Positions 50,668 through 61,500 of a stretch of DNA of 64,000 nucleotides are shown in pieces. The position numbers and the translations under genes are program-made. A model generated the notes under the pieces. The model searched no databases. It was not told the origin of the DNA and saw only the letters and a program-made list of their open reading frames with translations. The first letter of the stretch is position 1. The number at the start of each line of letters is the position of its first letter. The stretch is from JAEXNA01 sp050486105 (GTDB taxonomy: Bacteria > Vulcanimicrobiota > Xenobia > Xenobiales > JADMJV01). The stretch lies in the NCBI GenBank assembly GCA_050486105.1, contig JBJHCR010000002.1:6484-70483 (forward strand), written 5' to 3'.

Positions 50668-52215
50668 GTGGCTCACTTCGGTTTCTGGAGTCTGGCCCAG
50701 CTAGCCCCAGATCGGGTGGCGGTGATCGACGAGGCCGGGCGTGAAGTGACCGCAAGAGAGCTTTTGGCGAGCTGCAACCAGTTGGCCCGAGCCCTGACGG
50801 AGCAAGGACTGGGCCCGGGATCGGTGGTGGCCTCGGCCTGTGGAAACCGTCTGCAAGTCCTGCAATTATGCCTAGCCGGCCTACAGGTCGGTTGGTACCT
50901 GGCGGTTCTCGACCCCAAGCTACCCCAGCCAGATATAGAGGCATTGCTGAACGAGCAGGGCGCCGAGTTCCTGCTGTCCGACCAACCGCAGCGGGCGTGG
51001 TCCCCGGCCCTGGGTGAACGCCTAGGCGGTCGCCTGCTGCTCTTGGAGAACCCAGGGCGGTCCTGGCGAACCCTTTGCCAGGGGCACAGCTCGGAGACCC
51101 CGGCGAACCGACAGGCCGGGCAATTGCTGTTCTTCACCTCGGGAACCACCGGCCAGGCCAGGGCTATCAAGAGGTCCTTGAGCGGGCTTTCGCCGGAGGT
51201 CCTAGGACGGCAGGCGGCTCGGCATCTGCACACCGTCTGTGGCCTCACCCCACAATCCGGGGCGGTGCATCTGGTGGCCTCACCTTTGCATCACAGCGCC
51301 TCTCTGTTGTGGTGCCTGGACCAGCTTCACCTAGGCCACACCGTAGTGCTCGGGCTGCACGGGCCGGAGGAAAGCGAGCCGAAAGACTCGAATGCCAACA
51401 GTCGCAGCCCAGGATGGGATCCCCGTTCGGCCCTCGAGTTGATGTCGAAACACCGAGTGACCGCCACCTTGATGGTCCCCACCCACTTTGTCCGCCTCCT
51501 GGGCCTATCCCAAGAGGTCCGACAGAGCTTCGACCCCTCGAACCTGCGCCACGTGGTGCACACCGGAGCGACCTGCTCTATACCCGTAAAAAGGAGCATG
51601 TTGGACTGGTGGGGTCCGGTCCTCTACGAGGTTTACGGTGCAGCCGAGAGCCCGGGCACTCGAGTGGGGCCCGAAGAGTGGTTGCAGCATCCCGGCACCG
51701 TGGGTCGCTCCCACGGCCGAGTGCAGATCCTCCGGGGCGACGGCGCTTTGTGCCGGCCTGGTGAGGTGGGACGGGTGCTGCTGCGCTCGGGCCGCCGGGA
51801 GGGATTCGTGGAGGTCGGCGACTTAGGCTACTTGGAGCAGGATGATTATCTGTTCTTGGTGGGCCGGGCCGACGACACCATCATCACCGGAGGAGTAAAC
51901 GTGCACCCCATCCCCGTCGAGGCGGTGCTGGGTTCTCACCCCGGGGTTTTGGAAGTGGCGGTCTACGGCGAGCCCGACCCAGAATGGGGGCAGCGGGTGG
52001 TGGCGGCGGTGGTCCCTCGACCGGGGCAAAACCTGTGTCTCAAAGAGCTGGAAGGCTTCGCTCGCGCCCACTTGAGCGGTCCTAAAAGACCCCGCAGCTA
52101 CCACCTGGTGAACGACCTTCCTCGCACTGACCAGGGAAAACTGAATCGGGGCGATCTGGCTACTCATTTCGCTTCGGACCCACCCAGCGGTGGAGCGCCG
52201 GTAGCTCCCCGCTGA
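50668..52215 (+). CDS. Acyl-CoA/acyl-carrier ligase (ANL superfamily)
   Basis: 515 residues, GTG start with GGGAGAG 5 bases upstream. ANL adenylation enzyme: FFTSGTTGQARAIKR (P-loop variant without the usual KG), VYGAAESPGT, the hinge in GRADDTIITGGVNVHP, and the catalytic lysine in RTDQGKLNR. It should form acyl-AMP and pass it to CoA or a carrier protein. Ends convergent with the FAAL gene (56-base overlap). One possible partner is the lone carrier protein at 46.4 kb. Confidence 0.87.
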   Translation: MAHFGFWSLAQLAPDRVAVIDEAGREVTARELLASCNQLARALTEQGLGPGSVVASACGNRLQVLQLCLAGLQVGWYLAVLDPKLPQPDIEALLNEQGAEFLLSDQPQRAWSPALGERLGGRLLLLENPGRSWRTLCQGHSSETPANRQAGQLLFFTSGTTGQARAIKRSLSGLSPEVLGRQAARHLHTVCGLTPQSGAVHLVASPLHHSASLLWCLDQLHLGHTVVLGLHGPEESEPKDSNANSRSPGWDPRSALELMSKHRVTATLMVPTHFVRLLGLSQEVRQSFDPSNLRHVVHTGATCSIPVKRSMLDWWGPVLYEVYGAAESPGTRVGPEEWLQHPGTVGRSHGRVQILRGDGALCRPGEVGRVLLRSGRREGFVEVGDLGYLEQDDYLFLVGRADDTIITGGVNVHPIPVEAVLGSHPGVLEVAVYGEPDPEWGQRVVAAVVPRPGQNLCLKELEGFARAHLSGPKRPRSYHLVNDLPRTDQGKLNRGDLATHFASDPPSGGAPVAPR

Positions 52216-53881
52216 GGTGGAGCTCCCGGGTGCGGGAGCGCTGCACCTTGCCGCTGGCGGTCTTGGGCAAGGCTCCCTTGGGCAACAAAATCACCTGGTG
52301 TAGAGCCAGCCCAAACTCCCCACCCACAGCTTCCCAGATTCCTCGGCTCAGCCTGGCAAGGACAGCCAGCTCCGGAGCTTCGGACCGGTCTTCGAACTCC
52401 ATGATCTTGCCCACCTCGCAGACCAAGACCGGGCCGTCGTCGGTGGCAAAGGCTGCGCTGCAGCCGGGTCGGAGTTCGGCCAAAGCCTCTTCCACGGCAG
52501 TTTCGAGATCCTGAGGATAGAAGTTCTGTCCTCGAACAATGATCAGGTCCTTCAGACGGCCGCAGACCGTCAAGGTGCCCTCGGGGCTCAGCCAGCCAAG
52601 ATCCCCGGTGCGCAAAAACGGCCCTTCCCCATCGGCTAAAAAGGCCGAAAAAGTCTCCAAAGTCTCCTTGGAACGATTCCAATACCCTTGACCCACGCTC
52701 TCTCCCCTGAGCCAGATCTCCCCCACCTCCTGGGGGGAGCATCTGTGTCCGTGGGGGTCCACGATCAGCACCTCCTGTTGCCCCAAGGGGGCCCCGCAAT
52801 CCACCAGGTCCAGCTGATCGTCTTCCGAGCTGGGAGGCTGCACTCGATTCTGAGCTAGGGCCTGCCTGCTGACGGTGTGGTGGCGATAGCTAGAGTTGGT
52901 CTCCCCGCAAACCATGACCGTGGCCTCGGCCAAGCCGTAGGCGGGCTTGATGGCCTCTCGGCGAAATCCCGAGGGGCCCAAGAGAGTTGCGAAGTTCTCC
53001 AGGGCCGAGAGCCGAATCGGCTCGGCCGAGCAGAAAGCGATCTCAATCCTGGATAGGTCCAGTCCTTGAAGCTGTGAGGGTTGGACCTTACGGGCGGTCA
53101 AGGCAAAGCCGAAGTTGGGTGCTCCAATGACGGTCGCCTGAAATTGGGAGGCTGCCTGCAGCCAACGAAGGGGACGCTGCACGAACTGCAGAGGGTCCAA
53201 GAAGGCGCAAGAGCCACCCATATGCATGGGTGACAGCATCCCTCGAATCAGGCCCATGTCGTGGTGCAGCGGCAGCCAATGGAGCATACGCATGTTCGAC
53301 TGCCGGCCGTGGAACTCAGCCAACATGGATAGGTTGTGAAGCAGATTCCGGTGACTCAGCATCACCCCTCGGGGTTGGCGAGTGGAACCTGAGGTGTACT
53401 GCAGCAGAGCCAGCTCCTCGTTAGTCACCTTCGGTGGGGTCCAGGTTTCAGCCTCACCAGAGGTGTGCTCTAGCGAGGCGGCCAGGGACTGCAACTCCGC
53501 AGGGAGGGCTCTCAGGGTGCCGCTGTCGGTCAAGAGAATGGCAGCCTGGCAGTCTTCGACGACGCCTAGCAGTCGAGGCAGAGTGCGCCGAAGGCGACCG
53601 GCTTGGGGGGACGGGGCTGGCACCGCCACGAGGCCGGCGTAAAGACAGCCCCAGAAAGCCCTAACGAAGTCCAAAGGAGGGCCACAGGCGATCACCGCCC
53701 GGTCACCAGGCTGCAAACCTCGGGCTTGCAGAGCAGCGGCCTGACCACGGGCCCAGCAATCGAGCTCGGCGTAGGTTAGAGACCCGGAGATTCTGTCCCC
53801 CACGAAAGCAAAAAAGCCGCGCTCGGGCGTGGCCGCAGCCACCCCGAGGGCCATCTCTACCAGGTTGGATCCGTAGGTCAC
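52160..53881 (-). CDS. Fatty acyl-AMP ligase (FAAL)
   Basis: 573 residues from GTG 53881 (GAGGA about 11 bases upstream); TTG 53950 and GTG 53899 are in-frame alternatives. ANL fold with LLQYTSGSTRQPRGVMLSH, LPLHHDMGLIRG, YGLAEATVM, and C-terminal KTASGKVQR. The long spacing and FAAL-type phrases (for example QFVQRPLRWL) place it with FAALs, which hold fatty acids as acyl-AMP and hand them to carrier domains of polyketide or peptide synthases rather than to CoA. The likely acceptor is the carrier of a nearby synthase or the lone carrier protein. Confidence 0.87.
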   Translation of the reverse strand: MTYGSNLVEMALGVAAATPERGFFAFVGDRISGSLTYAELDCWARGQAAALQARGLQPGDRAVIACGPPLDFVRAFWGCLYAGLVAVPAPSPQAGRLRRTLPRLLGVVEDCQAAILLTDSGTLRALPAELQSLAASLEHTSGEAETWTPPKVTNEELALLQYTSGSTRQPRGVMLSHRNLLHNLSMLAEFHGRQSNMRMLHWLPLHHDMGLIRGMLSPMHMGGSCAFLDPLQFVQRPLRWLQAASQFQATVIGAPNFGFALTARKVQPSQLQGLDLSRIEIAFCSAEPIRLSALENFATLLGPSGFRREAIKPAYGLAEATVMVCGETNSSYRHHTVSRQALAQNRVQPPSSEDDQLDLVDCGAPLGQQEVLIVDPHGHRCSPQEVGEIWLRGESVGQGYWNRSKETLETFSAFLADGEGPFLRTGDLGWLSPEGTLTVCGRLKDLIIVRGQNFYPQDLETAVEEALAELRPGCSAAFATDDGPVLVCEVGKIMEFEDRSEAPELAVLARLSRGIWEAVGGEFGLALHQVILLPKGALPKTASGKVQRSRTRELHLSGELPALHRWVGPKRNE

Positions 53882-54186
53882 TGTATGGAAGGTCCTCACA
53901 AGGATTCGATGCTGTCTAAATGCTCTTAGGATTTCAGACGAAAGGCCCAAGATGGCTGAGTGGTGCTGGGCGTAGTTCCGGTCAAGAATGAATCGTCTAG
54001 AAGTGCTCCTATCGCAACGCGCTCCGAGCGACTAGTATTCGATCATACTTGAGTGAGGAGCAACGCAACGAGAATTGCACCTCTCCACCCCAACCCGCAA
54101 ACTTAAGCTTGACAGAGCACTTAGCAACCTAAAGAGACTTTGAGGCGCATGGATGGATCTCTTCTAAGAGTCGAGAAAGTGAGACC
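53882..54186. promoter_or_regulatory. Divergent control region between FAAL and GH3 genes
   Basis: About 305 bases between divergent genes of the cluster. A TTGACA at 54109-54114 with TAAAGA 15 bases later (54130-54135) is a weak plus-strand promoter candidate. AGTAT-6 bases-ATACT at 54034-54049 is an inverted repeat that could be an operator. The first 69 bases are open in the FAAL frame. I see no other gene. Confidence 0.35.
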
Positions 54187-55864
54187 ATGGCTCGAAATCT
54201 GCTAGAGCGACTGGCACATCAGGCTCTGCGCGCCCGGGAGCGATTCCTAAAGGCAGTGCGCGAAGGCCGAGCTGAAGAGTTGCAGCAACACGCCTGGCGC
54301 CGCTGTATGGAGCCGAACGCCGAGACCGAGTTCGGTCGAGAGCACGGGTTCTCAAAATTTGCCTCCTGGGACGACTATCGGGCTGCGGTCCCTATCCGCC
54401 CCTACGAGAACCTGGCCCCTTGGATCGAAAGAGCCGCTGCTGGGGTCTCGGGAGTGTTGACCGCTGAGGAGCCCATTCGCTTCTGGAAGACCACCGGCAC
54501 CACCGCCGAACCCAAGAAAATCCCGGTGACCCCTAGCTCCAGCGCCCAAACCATGGAGGCCTTCCTGACCCTCTATGGCACTCAGCTCCACCATTTTCCG
54601 GAATTGGCCGAACGCCCGGACACCACTCTGGTGACCCACATCTCCCCGAAGCCGGTCCGAGAGTTTTTGGGCCCTAGCAGAGTCCCTTACTGCAGCACCA
54701 CCGAATTCCCCACCGAATCTCGCCCCGGTCAGGAAGACGCGGTGGCCCCCTGGCTGAAGGGCTTCACCTCGGTGGTGGAAGACGACGCCGAACGTCTCTA
54801 TTACCTACTGTGCTCGGCCGCGACCCACGATCTTTATGCCGTAGCCTGCCTCCACCCCAGTCGATTTCTCACCGTGGTCGACACCCTTGAAAGCCAAGCT
54901 GAGCGCCTGATCGAAGAAGTGCGGCTAGGCACCGTATTGGGTCAGCCCCAACGCCGACCTGAGCCTGAACGCGCGCTAGAACTGAACCAGAGATTGCAGG
55001 TTCTAGGGCGCCTGAAACCTAGAGACATCTGGCCCAACTTGCGCTTGCTCTGCAGTTGGAGCGGAAGCTATATCAAGCGTTACCGCCCCGCCATGGAAGA
55101 CGATTACTGCAGCGGGTTCTTGCCCATGCCGTCCATCAGCAGCGAAGCCTTCTTGACCATGACGATGGACCCCGATCCCATCGCTCAACCTCTCAACCTC
55201 AAAGGCGGGTTCTTCGAGTTCCTACCCGAGGGGAGCAGCCCGAACAACGGGGAAACCAAGACCTACTTCGAACTAGAAGACGGGCAGAGGTACGAAGCGA
55301 TCATCACCACCTTGGGCGGACTCTATCGATATTCCACCGCAGATCTCTTTCAAGTTTCGGGGCGCTGGCAAGGCTTGCCCCGACTAGAGTATGTCGGACG
55401 GCGCTCGGTGAGCGATCTCACCGGTGAGAAACTGGCAGAAGTTCAGGTGCAAAAAGCCCTGCAAACCATGGCGAGCGAGTTTGCCGTAGGTTTCGAGAAC
55501 GCCCTGGTCTGCGCCTTGGAGCGAGATGCAGGCGAAGGAAAGCCAGGTTACGTCCTGGTGCTGGAAACAGCCCAAGAGACCGCCATCGAGGGCTTGGCTC
55601 AACGTCTCGACGAAGAGCTTCGAGCGATCAACTCTCGCTATCAACTCAAGCGAGGCTTTCAGGATTTGGCTCCCCTGGAGGTGAGATTGCTGACCCCGGG
55701 CTGTTTCCGGGAGCATCGGCGACGGCAGACGGCCCGGGGAACCCCGGCCGGACAGCTCAAGGATCAGGTGCTCTTCCCCCAAGGCNNNNNNNNNNCCCCA
55801 AGGCAGTCCCATTTTCAGGGAGTTGCTGGACCTTGAGCGACAACTTCAACGAGGGGCACCTTAG
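54187..55864 (+). CDS. GH3-family acyl amidosynthetase (interrupted by assembly gap)
   Basis: About 552 residues after removing the gap artefact. ANL-fold GH3 enzyme: FWKTTGTTAEPKKIPVTPSS (ATP loop), STTEFPTES, LLCSWSGSYIKRY, then FFEFLPEGS and LYRYSTADLFQV. GH3 enzymes form acyl-AMP and join it to an amino acid, giving an amide; plant relatives act on auxin and jasmonate. A run of 10 Ns at 55786-55795 breaks the frame. Joining the 9-base repeat that flanks it lets the frame run to a TAG at 55862, immediately before the next ATG. Likely role: amide coupling of an acyl product of the cluster to an amino acid. Confidence 0.85.
55777..55804. repeat. 9-base direct repeat flanking the N gap
   Basis: CCCCAAGGC occurs at 55777-55785 and again at 55796-55804, with only the 10 Ns between. 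This is what unmerged overlapping contig ends look like, not a biological repeat. Confidence 0.8.
55786..55795. other. Assembly gap (10 N)
   Basis: Ten Ns, the only ambiguous bases in the window. The gap is fixed-length and flanked by a 9-base duplication, so its true size is probably zero with a 9-base overlap. Confidence 0.97.
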
Positions 55865-56632
55865 ATGGAAAGTGACCTGGAGCAGAAGGTGGCCTTGGTC
55901 ACCGGAGCCTCCGGCGGCCTAGGCCAAGCGATCGCACTGAGCCTGGCCCGGCGCGGCTGTCGGATGGTGGTGGGCTTTCATCGCTCGGCCGAGAAGGCCG
56001 AGCAGACCGCCCATGAGGTTCGATGTCTCGGGGCAGAGGCAGAGACGGTGCAAGCCGACGTGGCCGAAGAGGCCGACTGTCTGCGCCTGGTCGAGGCCGC
56101 TCTCAAGCGCTGGGGCCGTCTGGATTATCTAGTGAACTGTGCCGGAACCACCGTCTTCGTGAAGCCCAAAGAGCTTCAGTTGCTAGATGGGGACACCTGG
56201 GACCGGATCATGGCGGTCAACGTGAAGGGGGCTTTCCTGGCCACCCGAGCCGCCGCCGAGGCCTTGCGGGAATCCCGAGGTGCGGTGGTCAACATCTCTT
56301 CCACGGCGGCCCAAACGGGACTTGGTAGCAGCATCCCTTACTGTGCTTCCAAAGCTGCTTTGAACAGCCTGACGGTCACGCTGGCGCGCGCTCTGGCCCC
56401 GGAGATCCGAGTCAACGCCGTGGCTCCCGGATTTGTGGACACCGACTGGGTGGCTCGGGGGTTAGGCCCGAAACGCGAGAGGGTGCGGGAATGGGTTCGC
56501 TCCCGGACTCCCCTGGAAACGCTGGTCACCCCGGAAGAGGTGGCCGAGACCACGACAGCGCTACTGACCGGCATGCCCTCGGTTACCGGGCAGATCTTGG
56601 TGCTCGACGGAGGCTATCACCACCTTGGCTAA
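55865..56632 (+). CDS. Short-chain dehydrogenase/reductase (FabG-like)
   Basis: 255 residues. NAD(P) loop TGASGGLGQAI, NCAGTT, catalytic Ser near NISSTA and YCASK (Tyr-x3-Lys). It ends with the TGQILVLDGGYH segment usual in FabG-type ketoreductases. It starts directly after the GH3 stop (TAG then ATG). As the PKS has no ketoreductase domain, this enzyme may reduce its beta-keto product in trans. Confidence 0.9.
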   Translation: MESDLEQKVALVTGASGGLGQAIALSLARRGCRMVVGFHRSAEKAEQTAHEVRCLGAEAETVQADVAEEADCLRLVEAALKRWGRLDYLVNCAGTTVFVKPKELQLLDGDTWDRIMAVNVKGAFLATRAAAEALRESRGAVVNISSTAAQTGLGSSIPYCASKAALNSLTVTLARALAPEIRVNAVAPGFVDTDWVARGLGPKRERVREWVRSRTPLETLVTPEEVAETTTALLTGMPSVTGQILVLDGGYHHLG

Positions 56633-57674
56633 AGGAAAAAAGGGACAAAACAATCTCCAACGCCTGGCCGAAATGGCCAACGGTTTTCAGCAAACCTGCG
56701 TGCTGATGACGGCGGTGCAATTGGGCTTGCTTGAAGAGTTGGACAAAGAACCTGCCTCCTGCCAGCGTCTCGCCGCCAACCTAGATCTCCACCCTGGTGC
56801 CTTAGAGCGGTTGCTGAGGGCTCTCCTGAGCTTGGACTTGCTGACCTATACGGCGGGTTTGTGGGGTCTTTCGGACACTGCTCGTTTGCTCAAAAAAGAC
56901 GGATTTGCTGCTTCACTTCGGGCCTGGTTAGAGCTGACGGGAGGGGAATATTATCGCGCTTGGGGAGCCCTCGAGCACAGCGTGCGCACTGGAGAGCCCT
57001 CGTTCCCTAAGCTCTTCGGAGTCACGGCCTGGGAGCATCGAGCCCAGAATCCCCCGATGAACGAAGCCTTTTTGAGGCTCAGTCAGGGAGAGCAACGAGT
57101 GATGGCCCGCCACCTCCATCTCACCTACCCTATACCAGCACAGTCCACGGTCCTCGATATAGGAGGAGGCCAGGGGAATCTGCTGCTGGAGCTGCTGAGG
57201 GCCCGAGAGGATCTCTCGGGCCTGCTATTGGAGCTTCCTCAGGCCGCCGAAGCGGCCGAAGCGGCCTTCTCCGATGCGGGTCTCACCGAGCGATGCCGAG
57301 TGATCCGAGGCTCCTTCTTTGAAGAACTCCCCCAAGGCACGGGGGTGCTGATCCTAAAGGCCGTGCTGCACAATTGGGATGATGAGGACTGCCAACGCCT
57401 CCTGACAAACTGTGCCCGCAGCATGGGCCCCAACAGCCGTCTCTTGGTGGTGGAACGGATCTTGCCAGAGCAGGAGGAAGAGCTTTTGCCAGAGCAGGCC
57501 ATGCTCGATCTACACATGCTGACGGTGCTGGGAGGGCGGGAACGCACCCTCGAAGACTACCGAGCGCTGTTTGAATCCTGCGGCCTGACGCTGCTGCAAA
57601 CCCTGCCTGCCCGGCCTCCAATTCTGCCTCCGGTCATGGAAGTCGCCTTGGCGGACTCGGGGGAAAAGTGCTGA
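56625..57674 (+). CDS. SAM-dependent O-methyltransferase (acetylserotonin/plant-COMT type)
   Basis: 349 residues, TTG start overlapping the SDR stop by 8 bases. An N-terminal winged-helix dimerisation domain (about 15-100) is followed by the methyltransferase fold with VLDIGGGQGNLLLEL as SAM motif I and the catalytic base in LHNWDDEDC. Families of this kind methylate hydroxyl groups of polyketides and phenols. Same-strand overlap with the dioxygenase gene. Confidence 0.88.
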   Translation: MAKGKKGQNNLQRLAEMANGFQQTCVLMTAVQLGLLEELDKEPASCQRLAANLDLHPGALERLLRALLSLDLLTYTAGLWGLSDTARLLKKDGFAASLRAWLELTGGEYYRAWGALEHSVRTGEPSFPKLFGVTAWEHRAQNPPMNEAFLRLSQGEQRVMARHLHLTYPIPAQSTVLDIGGGQGNLLLELLRAREDLSGLLLELPQAAEAAEAAFSDAGLTERCRVIRGSFFEELPQGTGVLILKAVLHNWDDEDCQRLLTNCARSMGPNSRLLVVERILPEQEEELLPEQAMLDLHMLTVLGGRERTLEDYRALFESCGLTLLQTLPARPPILPPVMEVALADSGEKC

Positions 57675-58528
57675 GCCTGGTCCCTTGGGGGGACCTTGAA
57701 ACCCGAGGATTCGTGGTGATTCGAAACTTCTTGAAGGCCCCGGAGCTTGAGACCTTTCGAAGAGATTTTGCCGGGGGAGCCGAGCCGGAGACTTACCCCT
57801 TCGGCTTCAAGCCCGTGGGGCGCAGAGCCCTGGCGGCCTTCTTGCCGAAGGCCGAAGAGGTACTCAAAGTGGTGCGCAAGGCCACCTCCCTGCAGGTCGA
57901 CTCCATCAACTTTCTGACCTTGAGCCATTACGTGGTCACCCGCTTGGCCCAGCGCACATCGACCGTTCACCAGGACTACGACTTGGACTACCGACTGTCG
58001 GGGGATCACCTCCATTATCTGAACTTCTGGATCCCCATCGAGAAACCCCAGGCCGAAAAATCCAACCTGTGCCTGCTTCCTCTGGACACCTTGAAAGCCA
58101 AGGATCCCGAAGCCTTCCGGCGGACGGTGGGTGCAGGAGGCAGACGCTGGCTCACCGAGCAGGGGCGCACCGCGGTCTATGGGTCATCCGAAGAAGCCGC
58201 TCTCCTCGAGGAGCCACAGCAACCCCTGTTCACCCTGGACTGGGATGTCGAAGACTTCTTAGAAACCCCAGTGACCCGCGCAGGTGATTTGCTCTTGTTG
58301 AGGGGGGATCTGCCTCATCGGACCCAGGACCGAGACACGGTCCGAGTGGCCGCCTCTTTGCGGGCCACTCGGTCGGACAAAATGTTGCCCCGTAGTCGGG
58401 CCCAGTACCGCCCGGAGGAACCTGCCGCAGGCCTGCTGCGCACCCTGGAGGAGTGCTACCAGCACCACGACCTCTCGGAGGTCAGCGTTGGTCAGTTCGT
58501 GGACTTCGCCCAGGGCCGCCGTCGCTGA
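57668..58528 (+). CDS. Fe(II)/2-oxoglutarate dioxygenase, PhyH-like
   Basis: 286 residues, GTG start (GGGGG upstream). Double-stranded beta-helix with HQD in STVHQDYDLDY as the first two iron ligands, the distal His in GDLPHRTQD and Arg in RVAASLR for 2-oxoglutarate. Phytanoyl-CoA hydroxylase-like enzymes hydroxylate or halogenate carbon sites of lipids and natural products; here hydroxylation is more likely because the Asp is kept. The stop overlaps the PKS start (TGATG). Confidence 0.8.
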   Translation: MLSLVPWGDLETRGFVVIRNFLKAPELETFRRDFAGGAEPETYPFGFKPVGRRALAAFLPKAEEVLKVVRKATSLQVDSINFLTLSHYVVTRLAQRTSTVHQDYDLDYRLSGDHLHYLNFWIPIEKPQAEKSNLCLLPLDTLKAKDPEAFRRTVGAGGRRWLTEQGRTAVYGSSEEAALLEEPQQPLFTLDWDVEDFLETPVTRAGDLLLLRGDLPHRTQDRDTVRVAASLRATRSDKMLPRSRAQYRPEEPAAGLLRTLEECYQHHDLSEVSVGQFVDFAQGRRR

Positions 58529-61500
58529 TGAACGTTGCCAACTGGGCCGAACGGCAGCTCGCTGAGTTTGGAGACTTTCCGGCCCTGCACTTCGGCGGGC
58601 AAACCTGGAGCAGCCGCCAACTCCATGAAGCGTCTTCCAGACTGGCGCAAGGCCTCTTGGAACTCGATCTTGAGCCTGGGGAAACGGTGATCTTGCATGG
58701 GCCCAATAGTCCAGACTTGCTGATCCTGTTCACCGCCACCTTGCGAGCTGGAGGAGTCGCCGTAATCTTGGGTGACGGCAGCCCTCAAGCCGAGGTGGAG
58801 CGGATCCTCGAGGAAACCGAAGCCCGCTTAGTCTTCAGCGACTTGACCCTCGGATACCCCCGTTCAGGTTTTCTGAGATGGCCCGAGCTCGATAGGCTCC
58901 AGCAGGCTGCTGCTCTGACCCAGCCGGTGGCCAGAGACCCCGAGGACCCCGCCCAAGTGGTCTACACCAGCGGCAGCAGCGGCTTGGCCCAGGCCGTGGT
59001 CTGGAGCCACGGGGTGGTGGCTTCGCGCTACTTGGCCTTCGCTGAGAAGCGCCCGGCCTCGGCTCCCCCGCGTCGCTCCCTGGTGACCTTACCGCTAGCC
59101 GGAGCCTTCGGCACCCAGTACCTCTATCTGAGACTCTTGCAAAAGATGGAGTTGGTGCTGCTGCCGCGCTACCACCCAGAAACGGTGGTTCAAGCCCTCC
59201 TCGACCATGGTATAGAGACCGCCATGTTGGTTCCGTCCATGGCCGAGGCGCTGCTGAACTCCGCCCACGCGCGAGGATTGAGGTTCCCCAAGCTGCGCAG
59301 CTTGCTGCTCGGCGGCTCCACCGTCTCGCCCAGCCTGATCGAGCGACTGCACAAGGGTCTGGGGGTGAGAACGGCCTCGGTTTATGGGTTGACCGAGCTG
59401 GGCCCGGTGGCCCGCACCAACTTGGGCGACAGCTCCGGGAGTTTGGGGCAGTTCGCTCCTGAGATCGAGGTGCGTCTGTGCCCGGACCCCGAGGACCCGG
59501 AAGTCGGCGAGATTTTGCTGCGAGCTCCCGGCCGCCAGGGGCGCCTCCTGGCCTCAGCGACGGGCGAAGGTGAGCAGACCGAAGGTTGGATCGCCACCGG
59601 AGACCTGGCCTACGAGGATGAGAGCGGGCACCTACACCTGGTGGGCCGACGCCACGATCGGATCGTGACGGGCGGCACCAACGTCTATCCCCAGCCCCTG
59701 GAGGAGCTGTTGTTGACCCGGCCCGAGGTGGCCGACTGCGCCGTGGTGGGAGCCCCCGATCCCTACCTTGGAGAAGAGGTGGTGGCCTGGGTGGTGCCCA
59801 CCGAAGGCCATCAGATTTCCGATCTGGAGCTGCTGGCCATCTGCCGGTCCCAGCTCGATCCGAAACGCTGCCCTACCAGGATCTACCTTTGCCCAGACTT
59901 GCCGCGAAGCCCCAGCGGCAAGATCGATCGACGCGAGCTTCAGCAGTTGGCCGAAGACCGACGGCAGCAACCCCAAACCACCGAACTGGCTCAGAAACTG
60001 ATCTTGGTCAACCCCCGTCAGCGGAGCACCCTCTTGCGAGCTTTGCTGGAGGAGCAGCTCCGGGGCCTATTGGGTCCGGAGCTAGAGGGGGAATTGCACC
60101 CCGAACGCCCGCTGGCCGACCTGGGCCTGGATTCCTTGAGCGCCGTGGTGCTGGCGAACAGCCTGTCGGCCGCCTTAGGCTTGAATCTGCCCTCAACCCT
60201 GACTTTCGAGCACCCAACCATAGAGGCCCTGGTTTCGGCTCTTCAGCCGAGCTCGACGATCCCTCAGGAGGCCCAAGGTCCAGCCCCGGTGAGGCCAAGA
60301 CCGGCGAAGAGCAAAGAGGTGGCGCTGATCGGGGTGGCTTGCCGGTTGCCCGGAGGCCTGTGCACGCCTGAGCAGTTTTGGGATTTTCTCGGCCAGGGCC
60401 GAACGCTGTCCGAGCCCATAGAGCGCTGGCCCATAGACCGCTTCTACGACCCTCGACCGGGGGTGCCCGGAAAGACCTACACCAAGCGGGCCAGCCTGCT
60501 CGAAGAAGACCCGTTTGACGGAGAACTCTTCGGTCTGAGCCCCCTGGAAGTCGAGGGTCTCAATCCTCAGCACCGGCTGTTGCTGGAAGTGGGCTGGGAG
60601 GCCCTGGAAAGGTCTGGCTATGCCCCGCGCTCCCAAGGGGAGACCGGGTGCGGGGTGTTCCTAGGGCTATCCCCAAGCCCGATTGCCGGGCCTGATCCCC
60701 TGGGCAACCTCCCTTCCATGGGTGTGGGTCGCTTGGCCCATCTCTTAGATCTGCGAGGGCCAGTGCTGGCCCTGGACACCGCTTGTTCCTCGGGACTGGT
60801 GGCGGTGCAGACCGCCATGCTGCATCTGCGCACCGGCCAATGCCGAATGGCCTTGGCCGGTGCCGTACACCTGATCGAAAGCCCCCGTTCCTTGGTAGCG
60901 CTTTCTCAGCTTCGAGTGCTGGCCCCCGACGGGCGCTGCAAGCCGTTCCGAGCCCAGGCCGATGGTTTCGGTCGAGGTGAGGCCTGCGTGGTGTTCGTCT
61001 TGAAACTGCTGGAGGAGGCTCTAGAAGATCGAGACCCGATCCTAGGGGTGCTTAAAGGCGCGGCGGTTCAGCACGACGGCCGCAGCAGCAGCCTGACCTC
61101 GCCTTCGGTTCGAGGTCAACGAGAGGTGGCCCGGACCGCCCTCGCCGATGCCGGTCTGAGAGCCCAGGACCTCCACTTTCTGGAAACCCACGGCAGCGGC
61201 ACCCCTTTAGGGGACGGGATCGAGCTCCAGGCCGCGGCTGAAGTCTACGGCGGTGGTGAGACCCCATTGCTGTTGGGGGCGGTCAAAGCCCAGGTGGGCC
61301 ACGCCGAAATCGCAGCCGGGGCCGTGGGGTTGTTGCACGCGCTCTTGGTGGTGAGCCAAGGAGAGGTCCCCCCTCAGCCCGATTTAGGGGAACTTCACCC
61401 GAACTTGAAAGCCCTTGAGGGTCAATTGATCCTCCCGCTCTTGAGAACCCCTTTGCCTCTGGAGCGTCCCCTGCGGGCGGCGGTGACCTCTCTGGGAATG

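Noticed and set aside
50668..52215. DltA (D-alanine ligase)
   Set aside because: The size fits, but the motifs match general acyl-CoA-type ligases and I see no DltA-specific residues; the Dlt-like reading rests on the carrier-MBOAT-SGNH genes only.
54187..55836. GH3 gene as a true pseudogene or truncated protein
   Set aside because: The break coincides with the N gap and repeats; frame is restored when they are merged.
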